Positions 21,108 through 33,034 of a stretch of 64,000 nucleotides of DNA are shown here, piece by piece; the stretch's first letter is position 1, and each line of letters opens with the position of its first letter. Below the pieces are notes generated by a model that ran no database searches, was not told the DNA's origin, and saw only the letters and a program-made list of their open reading frames with translations. This DNA comes from Plicaturopsis crispa FD-325 SS-3. Lineage: Eukaryota > Basidiomycota > Agaricomycetes > Amylocorticiales > Amylocorticiaceae. The DNA is taken from contig KN832567.1 in NCBI GenBank assembly GCA_000827205.1, forward strand, positions 199,212 to 263,211, read 5' to 3'. The translations under genes were made by a program, and so were the position numbers.

Positions 21108-24100
21108 CTACACAACGATGCCGCTCCACCCCGAAGTGACTGTAACCATGTCCTCTGCTTTCTTGGTGACTCGTTTGACTTTCTCGAGAAGTCGAGCACG
21201 TTCCTTGACATCCTGTTTTCCTTCCCACAACGCGGAGCACGATAGTTCAACCTGTACATCCGCACTGAATTGATTTTCGAAGAGGACGTCAAAAGGTATG
21301 CGAACCTTTTGGGCAAGATCTCCGAGATTGTCTTTGATAGTCTCTATGATCTTGTCGACCATATCGTTCAGTCGACCATTGAAAACATCGGCCGCGTCGT
21401 TGAACAGGACTATGCTTCGCTCCTCGATCCCACTGTTAACCAAATCCTGTAGTCGGAACAGTGCCGGTCACCGATTAATGAAGAAGATTTTGGTCCATCG
21501 AGACGAAGTACTCACTCTTTGTCTGAAAGTACTGCCCCTGCCATAATCTTCGAGGGCAGTCTCGTACAGATCAGCAAGCCCGCGTTGAATATGCGGCAGC
21601 AGCAGGCGCGATGTCTCCTTCCGCGCTCGCGCTATGGTCAAGCGCACTTGGCCCGCCACACGCCGCAGCACTGTTTTAGCCTGGGTGCGGGAAAGTGATG
21701 CTTGTTTCTGTGATCTTTCCTGCAGGCTCGGTCCCACCGACTCCAAGAACTTGGCTAGGAACTCGTCCACGGCTGCTGTGATCTTGACTTCGAAGGCGCC
21801 AAACTGGTCCACTTCAAAGACCTCGTTCCATGATCGCGATACGCCGTCCAGTACTGGCTCAATCAGGGCTTGATTGAGGTTGTGGTATCGAAAACAACCT
21901 CCGTGACTAAGTACTAAAGAGATGATAGAAGCGTGTCAAGACCGGAAATCGGTACTGAACGCTAACGATGATCGCTCACCGGCGCGGAAAGTCTTCCAGT
22001 GGAGCTTCCCTGAGAAGGACTGCGCGGTATTCGGTGCAGCGTCGATAGCCTGATAGTTGATCAAGACTTTTGTGCATCCAGACATTCAGAGAAACCCGTA
22101 CCTCTCCAACCCCTTCAGCACACGCATCGTCTAGGTTTTCAGAAAAGCCTTTGCGGAGGGCGTCTTTGTAGGTCGCTATGATTGGCATAAAGCTCTGAAA
22201 ATGGCATGAACAATGATGTCAAACTTTATGAACAGGGACATACCCTTATCAACGAAACAAAAACACCTTTCTCCGAGGGGCTTACGTTCCGCGGCCAACT
22301 CCGCAGAGGACGAGGGGATAAACTCAGAGGGACAAAAACTCGAGAGCGCTTCCACGTAGCTTGGTAGGTAATACGCAGCGCATTCTTGTCCTGTTCAGTT
22401 GCCCTGCCCGTTGAGTCCAAATAGACCTCAACGTGGTTCAGCAGCAGCGTGAAGCCATCGCTGAGCTCGCAGGCACTGCGGCGGGCGATGCCGTCCATGA
22501 TGTTGAGGAACCACTCTCGAACGGCAATAATGCCGCAATCCGGTAGCTCAGCAAAACACGACGACATCCTGTTGGCTGTGAATGATAGAGATTAACCTGT
22601 AGGTATAAATTCATGTCGGCGTCTACTCTTACCACTGATTATGTTGTGCTCTCGTGCGGAACAAGCAAAGACGGGAATAGTGGGTTCCTCGGCTAAATTA
22701 AATAAGTATCAGTTTGGTTGCCTGCGCAGGAGTAAACCAACGTACAGGCGACATCACTCGTATCGGAAGTCGAATTCGAACTGTCCGCGGCCACTTGGTC
22801 TACAGCGTCCGTTTGGAAGGAAAGTTGAGAAGATGTGTTGATGAGCGTACCTTGTCCCTCCGCCACTTCTTGCTGTAAGGCTCCTCCTAGAAGGGCTATT
22901 ACAGCCTGTCAAATACGTGCGCTTGTTAGCGTGCATCTGGATCATCTACAATCAAAAGCGACTTACCTGCGAGCGTCGTCTTGAACAGTATGCTTTCACC
23001 TGCTTCTTGGCGACCTCAAAGTCCTTTCTGAGTTTACCTAGCTGGTGTGCATTCTTCCACCCGTCCATGGCTGTGTTTCTCATCTCCTCCTGAATGTTGC
23101 GGAGGGTTGCTCGAGCAGCCTCGAGAGCGGTGATGACTTCCCCGCTAGCTTCGGCAGCTAGATATTCATGGTCTTGATGCCCGATAGAGAACGTCGGCTC
23201 GGACTCTAGCTTTACGATCTTGCGCGACTCGAAAGAAGGATCCATCGGATCGGAGGTTTGCTTGCGCTTTTTGCTGTCCTTCTCGAGACGGAGAATTCCG
23301 TCTGCGACTTCAGCCGCGCGAATTATGAGTCCTGAAGGCGCATGAGCATGTTACAGCCGGGGAACTGCAGCCGCTAACCTTCGTTCTGGGACGCAATATA
23401 CGCATCGTGTTTCTCTAGCTCGCTAATGCCCTTGTAAACCGTGTCCACCTGCTCCTGAAGCCAGCGGTATTCGGGGCATTCTCCAAGCTTGAGATTACGG
23501 GAAATCTCAGTTTCGTCGCACTGGTCTGTCTTAGTGGCTAGAAAATGAAGAATTAGCACGGGAAAACCCATTTAGGGAAAGACTGGCAGCAAACCTATGA
23601 CAGCAAAAGTATCGGGCGTGAAGCTTGTAGTTAGGATCGTTAGATGAAATGAATACTTAATGGTATCCGTAAAATGCTTACTTTCCGTCTGAGAAGCACC
23701 AGTAGAGTCGGATGTAAGCAACAGAGTGTCGCCGCAGGACCACGAGAGAACCAACTTACCCACTGTAAATCGAGCGAGAACTTGTTAGACTATTTGTTGT
23801 GTAAATGACAGCTTTTTGACGTACTTTGTAGCTGCCTCTTGAACGTCTTGCCGAAGATATCTGCGCGTTGAAGTCAGAAATGAACAGAGAACGTGCAGGG
23901 AGAGTGCACATTCTACGCACCGGTGATCGCTTTGCTACTAGCCGCTCGCTGAATCGACGCGACTGCGATGATTCTATCGCAGTCCGCGCGGCGTTCCTCT
24001 GCAATCTTATCGCGCGCTGGATTTGCATCTCCTGACCCCGGAAGATCAACAAGCACAAGTCCTGTCGAAAGGACGGGTGAACGGCATTGCACTTGTACCC

Positions 24101-25076
24101 TAGTGACCATGGGCCACAACGCAGCTCCCGATATTCCTTCGCCACCTTCCACATAACGTTGCATCTGCGACAGATGAGTAGTCGGATCCTTCGATAACAC
24201 CTCGATTGAGGTGCCAAGAAGCTGAGACACCGCTACAAGACAAGCAATGTATCAGAGTGATAGACAAGGGCATGCATAGAGACGTACCAGGGTCGCTCTC
24301 CATGATCATATCTACATCCATTTGCTCGATGTCGCTTGCTACGAGCATAGGATAAACTGCTTCTATCTAAGAGACAAGTTGATTAGACGAACAAGAATCT
24401 TGAATGCTTAAGTACCTTCTTGAGCGCAATCGCTTTTTCTTGAGCAAATCCGTCGACATCGCGGATGTCACTTATGGCTGTCTCGAGTTCCGTTCTCCAT
24501 TCGTCCCTCGTCATCAGGTGTATTTTGGCCAGAATGCCTTCGGCGTCGAGGTGACTGACTTCGATTACAGCCGACGTGCACGCTTTACAAAACCGTGAAA
24601 ATCAGTCTCCGCCGCATAATGTGAGATCGAACTTATCGGATGTACTACCTTGCATTCCGCTTGTTGGCACAACATCAACTAAACCACCATTTATCAGATT
24701 TCGATCGCAAGAGTGCGTTTAGATGTGTTACGCACGGCCAACGATAGCATTGATAAGCAAGGATTTTCCTGCTCCAGTCTCTGGAGGGAACAATCACGGT
24801 TAACGCATTGCATACAAACAATCTCCGGGGAAAATGAGCTGAGACACACCTCCGCAGAATGCGATGAGTGAGGTAGGAGATGTCAAGTTTTTCATTCTGT
24901 AATGAATCGAGAATAAATTAGTAGTTCGGTCGATTTACGAAACGAAAGGCGCACCTATCGAGCTCTTGTTTCCATGTTGCTTTTCTGAGCTCGTCGAGGC
25001 CGAGTTCAGACTCAAGAAGATGGTTCAATTCTCGGTGAGCTGCCAGGAATTTATCGAATATAATTTTGGGACACAT
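21108..25076 (-). CDS. Dynamin-like large GTPase (SLIP-GC type)
   Basis: A multi-exon gene starting MCPKIIFDKF at 25076. The GTPase motifs appear in order: G1 GETGAGKSLLINAIVG (split by an intron between CGG-AG and AG-ACT), G3 LVDLPGSGD (the DxPG form of the dynamin superfamily) and G4 ATKTDQ. A long helical region follows: EAARATLRNIQEEMRN looks coiled-coil, and so does the segment around KAEDMVTVTS at the C-terminus. The end is at 21108. Fungal proteins of this layout are usually labelled nuclear GTPase SLIP-GC-like; cellular role is not known from sequence. Exon joins were only partly traced, so internal limits are approximate. Confidence 0.75.
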
Positions 25077-25114
25077 GGTGGGGGTAGGGAAGCAAGAGAG
25101 GTCGTCGCCAGTCG

Positions 25115-25128
25115 ACCTTTATATATAC
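25115..25128 (-). promoter_or_regulatory. TATA box of the large GTPase gene
   Basis: On the minus strand, tatatataaag lies about 45-50 bases upstream of the chosen ATG at 25076. This spacing implies a short leader and supports that start. Confidence 0.55.
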
Positions 25129-25675
25129 AGTCGGGGAGCCCTCATCCACATGGACAAACAAACGAAAGGCTTCGGGGAGCGAACCGTTGACCACCGCGCC
25201 AGCACTCATATGTACCGCTCGCGCAAGATTGGCCATGCCAGTTCGACCGATAACATGCGTGTACCGGTGAGATATCGTCTGTGGAAGCCGTCTTGAGCAT
25301 CGCGAGCCAAGTTGTCAAAGAGAGAAAGCACGTACCACGAATCGCCACGGTTCATGGCGCGGGCATGAACAGTGACCATGCACAAATTGAGCATGTTGCG
25401 TGCGCAGAATATGAAAGGCACAGTTCGCGACAGCATCATGAACGATGCTCATTCGACACATTAGATCGTGGGACGGTACAGTTCGGAAGGCGGTCTGCGG
25501 ACGTCCCGTATTTCACCTGTGACCAAAACCTGCAGTGGATGTTAACAACGTCGTGAAAGAGAGGACATGAGACTATACATGTTTTTTAGTGGTTTTGGCT
25601 TTGCCGAGGACAGAACCATGCCCATCTTGAGTCAGAGATATTAGTGTACGCGTACGCTAACAAGCTTACCTACCT

Positions 25676-26036
25676 CGCAGAACAACTAGTACTTCGTGTT
25701 GTATGTAGTGATAGGGAGACTTTCAGGTGATAATAATACTTTGGCACAAAAGTTGTTATTAACCATTAGCCGCGTAAACTCACGCCCGCAAATTATTTTA
25801 GTCGGTCTTCATACTTAAAATAACGCGAGCAGATGTTTGTTGCAAGGTGAAACTTGTGTCTTACCCATGCACAATGCCAGGCCGATTGTGCTGGAACAGC
25901 GACACTGCCATGGTCATGGATAAACTCACTACTTGAACGAAAGAATCATTCGAGCGAATCTTTTAAAAGCCGACCAAGCTTAGAAGGACACGTACCGTGA
26001 GGTGGCTCAAGCATCAGTCCCTCAAGGGGGTGTGGG
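25676..26036. repeat. Direct repeat, copy 1
   Basis: Shares long strings with 26179-26517, for example cttcgtgttgtatgtagtga, caaattattttagtcggtct and taccgtgaggtggctca, at roughly 85% overall. It includes a near-palindromic spot around 25727-25762 where copy 2 has a perfect palindrome. Confidence 0.7.
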
Positions 26037-26178
26037 CCCGTGGAGCGCGTTAGACGGGGCCTTCGCCTGCGATATAGCACAGCTTGAGGCGCGATCCGCG
26101 AACGATCCTTGTCTGACCTGGGTCCCGGAAAGATGTTATCAACGTCGTAAAAAGTAACCCACGCACGGCTTGCCATAC

Positions 26179-26517
26179 TCGCAGAACAACTTCGTGTTGT
26201 ATGTAGTGATATGGAAATTTTCAGGTGAGGATATTAGCTTACATGTAAGCTAATATCTTCCACTGGCCGCATAAACTCACGTCCGCAAATTATTTTAGTC
26301 GGTCTTCACAGTTAACATAACGTTAGCAGACGTGTGTTGCGAGGTGAAGCTTGTGTCTTACCCATGTACAATGACAAGCCGGCTTCGCTGGAACAGCGAC
26401 ACTGCTATGATCAGGGATAAACTCACTATTTGAACGAAGGAATGAGCGAATCTTTTAAGGGCCGACCAAGTCTAAAAGACCACGTACCGTGAGGTGGCTC
26501 AGCCCCTCAAGGTGGCC
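26179..26517. repeat. Direct repeat, copy 2
   Basis: Second copy of the 25676-26036 block, about 500 bases downstream. It contains a perfect 28-base palindrome at about 26230-26257, whose half-site is gatattagcttaca. Confidence 0.7.
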
Positions 26518-27290
26518 GCAGTCACTTTCGATGATAAATGTGACCGATAGTTGTCATCCAATCGATAACAACAGGCGACGCACACTCAAAACAAAGACTA
26601 ACGTGAAGCGAGTCGCGCATCGAAAAGGGGTAATTTCGAGGATTCCAGTGACGCACCCTTGCGGTAGGCTTGGCCGACGTTGAACGTTGAGCATTAAAAG
26701 CATTGAAGCTTCGATGTTGCCAGTGTATCCATTGACATGGACGTTGCGGACAAGAGACGTCGAAACCTGTCAGATTCAACTCCGTCACTGTCCGCGCGCT
26801 TCCGATTCCCGGGCCGGGCTGCCATCTTGTGGCGCCCATTCCTGCCAGTGCCAACATCTCGTGAACTTGGACTCGTTCATGACCATCTGCTGGTATATGT
26901 TGGTTATCGTCGAGTCCCCAAGTCTAATTTTGTCAAAATACGTGCATATGACCAGATTTAATCGCTACGACGAGCAGTTGCGACGCTTCAGTTGGCGGAC
27001 CTCCCGCCCCGGACGCGCTGAACCACTCCTGGTCACGATGGACCTCCTCGGGACCTTCAAAGACTTCTGTAATAATTCGCGAACAATTTATAGCGCGCCC
27101 GACATCTCGTAGCTGCTAAGTACTGGCATATGGACATGTCTGCTGACCTCCGCGACGTAAACATATCTGCCGATTCTTGGATTAAAAGCTAGGGAGCGGG
27201 ATAGAGGTTTGGAGGTGCGCCTCACGTCATCTTCCTCGTCGCCATCTGAAGAACATATACAGAACAGCCTCTTAAAAAGAAGAAAGCTCA

Positions 27291-28848
27291 ATGCGCACCC
27301 ACCTGGCCCTCGTTTCACTCGCGACACTCGCTTCTAGCGGGTTTGCAGCTAGCAATGCGTCATTCAATGTGCCCCCACAATCGGTGGTAAGTCACTCGAG
27401 ATAAATCCACCGCGGTCTTAGTCTGATGTTACTATGTCGCAGTATGTTCCGCCGCATTCATTTGCGGTCATGAATTCGTCCAGTCCAAGGAATGCCACGA
27501 CCGTGTTCAATCCCACCTCCACCAAGCCGCCATTCTTCCAGATCATCGACCCCGAGTTCCTGAACATCATTGGATCATCACCCTCCATACACGCCATCTC
27601 GTCCAACGCCTCGTTCGCATTCGCGCACGAGGCGCCGATTTGGGTTGAGGAGACGGATGAGATATTCTTCGCAAGTCAAGACGGTGGTTACCTTGGGTTC
27701 AGCGACTGGGACCACAACAGCCATTACAACAAGCTCAATCTCGGTGATGTGGAAAAGGCATTGAAAGCACAAGGCGGAAAGGGTGATGTCAATATTCAAC
27801 ATACGGACGTGAGACTTCAACTGTGCTATCTGTCCCGGGGGCGCATTGTGCTCACTGAATTGCTTTTAGCTCAATCTCGACGCCTCAGTTCAAATGCCGA
27901 ACGGTGGTACCGGTCCATACAAGTCTTCCCTTCTCCTTGTCACCTCGGGACGAGCAAATCTACCTCCTTCTCTAGTGCTTGTCAACCCGAAGCCTCCATA
28001 CAACACCACGGTTCTCCTCGACAACTACTATGGCCGCCAATTCAACTCCTTCAATGACATCAAAATTCACGACGGCAAATTCTTCATCACAGATCCAGCG
28101 TATGCCGATGCGTTTTCTCAATGTCGTCTTTTGCTGAAGCAATCCTCTTTGTCGTAGGTATGGCTGGCTCAACGGATTCCGGCCGAAGACCGAGCTGCCC
28201 AGCCAGGTGTACAGACTCGACCCGGAAACGGGTCGGATACGCGTCGTCGCAGATCAATTCGTCCAAAGTAATGGCATCGCGTTCGACAAGGATGGAAAAA
28301 TAGCGTACATGTGAGGATTTTCCATACATTGGCATTCGCTGTGCTACATCGTGCTGATTGGGTGACCAACCATTTAGCACGGACACTGGGCTCTCTGAAG
28401 GATTCAGAGGCAAAAACAGCACAAGACCGGCAACAATGTACGCTCATTTTTTTCGCCCACACTCTGTCTAGACTGCTGATTCGATGTCGTAGCTATCAAT
28501 ACGACGTCACCCCGACCACACATTTCTTCACGAACCGTCGCACATTTGCTCATGTCGACACGGGCCTTGCAGACGGCATACAAGTCGACGCAAAAGGCTA
28601 TGTGTACGGCGGTTGTGGAGACGGCGTCCAGGTACGCTCCCGTCTCTCGACATATCGGCACCTGATTCTGACGCGCCGGGTGCACGTAGGTGTGGAACCC
28701 AGAGGGAACCCTCATCGGGAAGTTCTTCCTTGGCACTACGTCCGCGAACATGGCATTCGCGGGCCCTGGGCGGCTAGTGATATTGGCGGAGACAAACGTT
28801 TACTTGGCCAGGATCGCTGCGAACGGCTTCGACTTGAGCTTCCCGTAG
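27291..28848 (+). CDS. SMP-30/gluconolactonase-like protein, secreted form
   Basis: Exon 1 (27291-27386) encodes the signal peptide MRTHLALVSLATLASSGFAA. Later exons start at 27443, 27870 and 28157 and continue to the stop at 28846-28848. Introns fall at the same sites as in the paralogue at 19337. Metal ligands of the family are conserved: Glu in AHEAPIWVEETDE, Asn in QSNGIAFDKDGKIAY, Asp in DGIQVDAKGYVYGG. Several N-glycosylation sequons (NAS, NAT, NTT, NST) suit a secreted enzyme. It ends ARIAANGFDLSFP. The gene is intact; the pogo element begins 56 bases after the stop, so it probably sits in the 3' untranslated region or terminator. Confidence 0.82.
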
Positions 28849-28904
28849 TTCGCAAGATCCATGTGACGCCGCATTCGCACGAAAATGTCGGAATTGAACG
28901 GATA

Positions 28905-29006
28905 CAGTCATCGCCCGGCTTGTGAGGGGGACCCGGGCGATGGGGGGACTGCCTAAAATGGCCAGATTTTGACCGTTTTGGTAACGCGCTGAGATCTCAA
29001 ATCTGA
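28905..29006 (+). repeat. Pogo element left terminal inverted repeat
   Basis: 102 bases starting cagtcatcgcccggc. An inner inverted repeat, catcgcccgg ... ccgggcgatg, can fold the terminus into a hairpin. A palindrome gagatctc lies near its inner end. Confidence 0.92.
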
Positions 29007-29083
29007 GCATCCTCAACGTAGCGCCGTCGCGTCCTGTCGCGTCTCTGCACTCGCATGGTGCACACTATATACTGAGGTGCTGG

Positions 29084-31771
29084 TTGATATACCCATCGTA
29101 CTCGATGCTGGCATATGTTACTATAATGTATTCCCTACAGCAAATGCCGAAGACTTTGCGTCTACAGAAACCTGTGGGTTGCATGGTAACACAAATAACG
29201 TACACTGACATAGACGAGGCACCCGAGACAGACCCGATGCCCAAGAAAAATGCTGGCTGCTCCGTGCTGACTCCTGACTCTCCAGAATTGACCATGGTTG
29301 GGCGTCCTCAAAATAATCTTGTCAAAACTCGCGTAACTGAAGAAAAGCGACAAGCAGCTCTCGAAGCCGCCATCAACGAATACCAGGAGCAACGGGCCAT
29401 TGCAGAGGCCAACAGCAAAGCGCACGTCGGCATGCGCCGTTTCGCCGTGAAGCACGGTGTCTCGGAGGAAACAATGAGGCGGCGCATAGCAGGTGGAAGA
29501 ACGAAATTGGAGCAGTGGGCGAGTCAGGGCAAATTGAGCGAGGAAGAAGAAGAAACTATCGTGCAATGGATCATCAGCCAGGCGGATAGGGCACGTCCAC
29601 CCACGAACGCGAAAATCGTTGACATGGCCACCCAGCTTCTCCGCTCGCATGACCCTGAGGCAGATAATCTCGGCCACAACTGGATCCAGCGTTTCAAAGC
29701 GAGGCACCATGACCGTATTCAAGGCGCCTGGGGATCATCACTCACCACCCAGCGCGCAGACGCACTCAATCCGAACGCCGTAGCGCAATATTTTGATGAT
29801 GTTGACCATGTTTACGAGACCTACGACGTCAAGGCCAAAAACAAGTACGCAGCCGACGAAACATCGATGTGGGAAGCAATCTGGGGGCCGGAGTGGGTGA
29901 ATTGTCGAAAAGGGACCAAGCGACAACACGTTCGCCAGGGAGGGAGTCGTGACCTAACGTCGGTCATGGCGACAATCTGCGGGGATGGAACAAGCTTGCC
30001 GCCGTTTGTCATCTTCAAAGGCGAGCAATTCCAGTCATCGTGGGGAGAGAATAACCCTTCAAATGCAGTGTGAGTCGAGTTGTTCTGAAAGGGATACATT
30101 CATCTAACATGGAGTATAAGTATTGCTCGCTCGAGCAACGGATGGACAGACACAACACTACACCTCGAATACCTCAAATGGATGGATGCAAACACAGTCG
30201 AGAAGGCAGAGTGGGGGATGGAGACCCGCACACTGCATATGGACGGCCACAAGACACATGTTGCCCTTGGTTGCGCCGAATACGCGAAGGAGCACAACAT
30301 CCAGCTCGTCGGCTGCCCAGGGCAGGGCACGCACGCTCTACAGGGTCTCGATCGTGTCCATTTTGCGCGAGTGAAGACGTTATGGCCGCAGGAAGTTCGG
30401 CGCTTCGAGGCAGAGAACGGGATGCCGGTAGGAAGAGAGAACTTCCTCCTCGTTCTCAGCCGTGTCTGGTCTCAAGTGTTCAATCGCGAGAACAACATCA
30501 AAGCATTCGAAGTTACCGGATTAACACGTCCTGTACGTCCCGACGTCATTACACCAGAGATGATGGCACCGAGCATCGAGTCGTCTGCAGTGCCGCCAGC
30601 TTCGTTCTCCGGTTTGCCGCAGTCGACACCCGTACGGAAAGCGTCGCGTGTTCTTCGGTTTGTCGACGCGATGACACAGCCGATTCCTGAACCAGGGACG
30701 CCCACTTCCTCAGCGCAATCCGGTTCTGAGCCTCCGAGAACGCCACTCACTTTATCGCCTGCATCCATGCGCATTCATCCCAGCCTCTTCACACCAACCA
30801 AGCAGGCCCGCGCCGTAGCGCAGCACCTTGCAGGTGCTCATGACCTTGCATCGATTTTCCCGCCTGAAGAGGAAGCTGCGAGCGAGCGGGATCCCATATT
30901 CAGGCCAGCGATCATCGATGTCCCCGATGTTCCAGGCGCCCGCTACCAGCCCCCTCCCTTCGAGACCGAACATGATATTGATCAGTTGCAAGATGAGAAC
31001 CAACGACTTCGACACGCACTTCAGGCTTCCCAATCCTCGGCGACCATCAATGCAGGCATTGTTCGCACGCAGAATGCACAGCTCATCGTGCAGCAGGAGC
31101 AGGGAGTTGGCCTGCAAAAACGGCTTAATGCGAAAGCGAAGAAGAAAGCAAAGACCCACGTTCAGAAATACCTCAACGACGGAGGACGGAGGGTATGGAC
31201 AGGTAACGAGTTCCTGCAGAGCGCTCGGCTGGACAAAAAAGACGCAGATCACAAGAAATTGGATGAGATCAAACGCCGTGCTGTCGCTGCAGCTAAGGCG
31301 GAGCGCACCAAGTGGAGGAATAGGACGAAGGCGCAGCGCTCGGAGAGGAATGCAAAGCAGCAGGAGCAGTGGGAGCAAACCTGCAGAGACCACGACGCCG
31401 ATGGGACCCAGAGACCGCCCAAACCGAAACGTAGCGCGAAGGAGAAGACACCCGAGAGGTTTGTGCGAGTCATTGAAGATGCAGAGAGGCTCGACGAGGC
31501 GGCGCTACAGCAGCTGCAGGCGGAAGTAGAAGGTGACGGCCCGGACAAGGTGAAGGGGAAAGGGAAGGGGAAAGGGAAGGGGAAGAGAGGGAGCGGCAAG
31601 AAAGCGAACCAGGAGCGAATGCTTGAGGCTCTGAGCCACCTTCAGCAAATGGGGGAAGAGAGCCCGATGGAAGAGGACGACGAGGACGACGAGGACGACG
31701 ACATGATCGACATCGACGACGATATCGATGCCTCGAGTCCGGGTTTGGATCCGGATGTTGAGATGGACTGA
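29084..31771 (+). CDS. Pogo-like transposase (HTH, CENP-B HTH and DDE domains)
   Basis: Two exons: 29084-30069 and 30121-31771, joined in phase across a 51-base intron so that NAV runs into IARSSNGWTDTTLHLEYL. GMRRFAVKHGVSEETMRRRI is a helix-turn-helix. KLSEEEEETIVQWIISQADR to HNWIQRFKARH is a CENP-B-type DNA-binding domain. The catalytic triad is visible as AADETSMW, HMDGHKTH and LQGLDRVHF. The C-terminal third is unusual: a coiled-coil stretch, a GKGKGKGKGK run and a final acidic block (EEDDEDDEDDDMIDIDDD). The true start may be the Met at 29144 or a later one at PKKNAG. The protein looks functional. Confidence 0.88.
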
Positions 31772-31921
31772 TCACACCATTTATGTATTATACGTTCACG
31801 GTTTGCCGGTAGTCACTTTAAGGACTCGCTGCTACTGCTCCTCGTTGCGATTCATACGATTTTCTCTATTCTGTACTGTACTGCAGAGTCTAGGACCAAC
31901 GACGTGCAGTAGTGTCGCCAG

Positions 31922-32023
31922 TCAGATTTGAGATCTCAGCGTGTTACCAAAACGGTCAAAATCTGGCCATTTTAGGCAGTCCCCCCATCGCCCAGGTCCC
32001 CCTCACAAGCCGGGCGATGACTG
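31922..32023 (-). repeat. Pogo element right terminal inverted repeat
   Basis: Reverse complement of the left repeat, with two differences: cc/ct within the hairpin arm and g/a in ggtaacgcgc. It ends at 32023, followed by the TA duplication. Confidence 0.92.
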
Positions 32024-32025
32024 TA

Positions 32026-33034
32026 ATTCCATCGTTTTTTTCTAGCTCATTTGCTCAAATTTTAATGAGCACGAATGCTCATAAGCACACAAAGTGAGTG
32101 GGAGTTGTGCCGTGTCGTTTTATCATGGGCTTTGTACCCCTCAGACCAGCCTAATCCATGTCACATCTACCGGATGTCACCATGAAGAACCAAAGTACTT
32201 ATGTTGAGTGAGGTCGAATTGACTGACCGATCGCGATGTTCCTGCCATGCTCCCGGCGTCGTACTGCTACTGCACGCTGTAGCGCTGACATGTGAATTGC
32301 TGATATGTTTCATAAGACCTACTGCGAGACCGGCTCACAATAAGCGCCAATTCGTGGTTATGATCGATATGTCTGACGGAAATGACCGTATGTTCTCAAG
32401 GAGGACAAGGGAGTGTCGCTGTGGCGGAGCAACGTACCGCACTCGCCGCAAATGGTCGGAACTCGGGAAGTGCTCTTCCTTCTTGCTAATTGTTGTCGCC
32501 ATCCTCGAGGCTCGGTTCCAGTCTTATTTCGAGTTTTCGAAAGGCGCCTACGGATCGTCGGGTCCTCATTGATCTAAAGCGTGGTTCCGTTCTTTTTTGT
32601 GTGGACATCTGTGTCTCAAAATCGAATTAAAACGACGTGTTTTTTTTCTCCATCGTTCGGAAGACAGTTGACCAACGAGACGCGTACCGTGGTGGGTCGT
32701 TCGCCGTTTGAGATCCGTTTTTGATGCTTTCTTCGGGTCTGTGTAGCGGGCCATGCCATTATTGTCTTTTCCTAAGGCGCTCGATGACATCCGGCGGTAA
32801 ATGCTCTTCGATAGGCGCTTCCCCGTGCTTACATCTGAGACCGAACAGGCCAGATTAACCGCGGCGTCTATGAAAGACTCAGATTGGCCTTGTCGGGAAC
32901 AAGCTTATTGTTTCGAACATAAGCGTGAGGACTTTTATTGCTCTCTCCTCGGACTAGGCGACTTTTCCTCGCACATCCCACCCCCCTCTCGCCCCTTCGT
33001 TTTTGTGTTTCCCCTGTGCAGGACGTACGGCAGA
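32026..33034. other. Intergenic region between transposon and desaturase
   Basis: About 1 kb with no supported gene. The last 150 bases are pyrimidine-rich (ccacccccctctcgcccctt near 32980), as expected for a promoter/leader of the desaturase gene. Confidence 0.4.

Larger units (their letters stand above)
25129..27290. other. 2.2-kb intergenic region with a diverged tandem duplication
   Basis: It separates the GTPase gene (minus) from an SMP-30-like gene (plus). No convincing gene was found on either strand. It holds two related blocks listed separately and several short inverted repeats. Confidence 0.5.
28905..32023 (+). mobile_element. Pogo-type (Tc1/mariner superfamily) DNA transposon, apparently intact
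   Basis: 3119 bases bounded by 102-base terminal inverted repeats (28905-29006 and 31922-32023) that differ at two positions, with a TA duplication at 28903-28904 and 32024-32025. It encodes one spliced transposase on the plus strand with helix-turn-helix, CENP-B-type and DDE domains. TA target sites and a CENP-B-like transposase define the pogo group. Near-identical ends and an open transposase indicate recent movement. Confidence 0.93.

Noticed and set aside
25142-25560. A minus-strand gene upstream of the GTPase
   Set aside because: Short frames do not share a consistent frame or splice pattern, and the TATA box of the GTPase lies at its edge.
27291-28904. SMP-30-like gene truncated by the pogo element
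   Set aside because: The stop codon and the family C-terminus (AANGFDL) come before the insertion; the coding part is complete.
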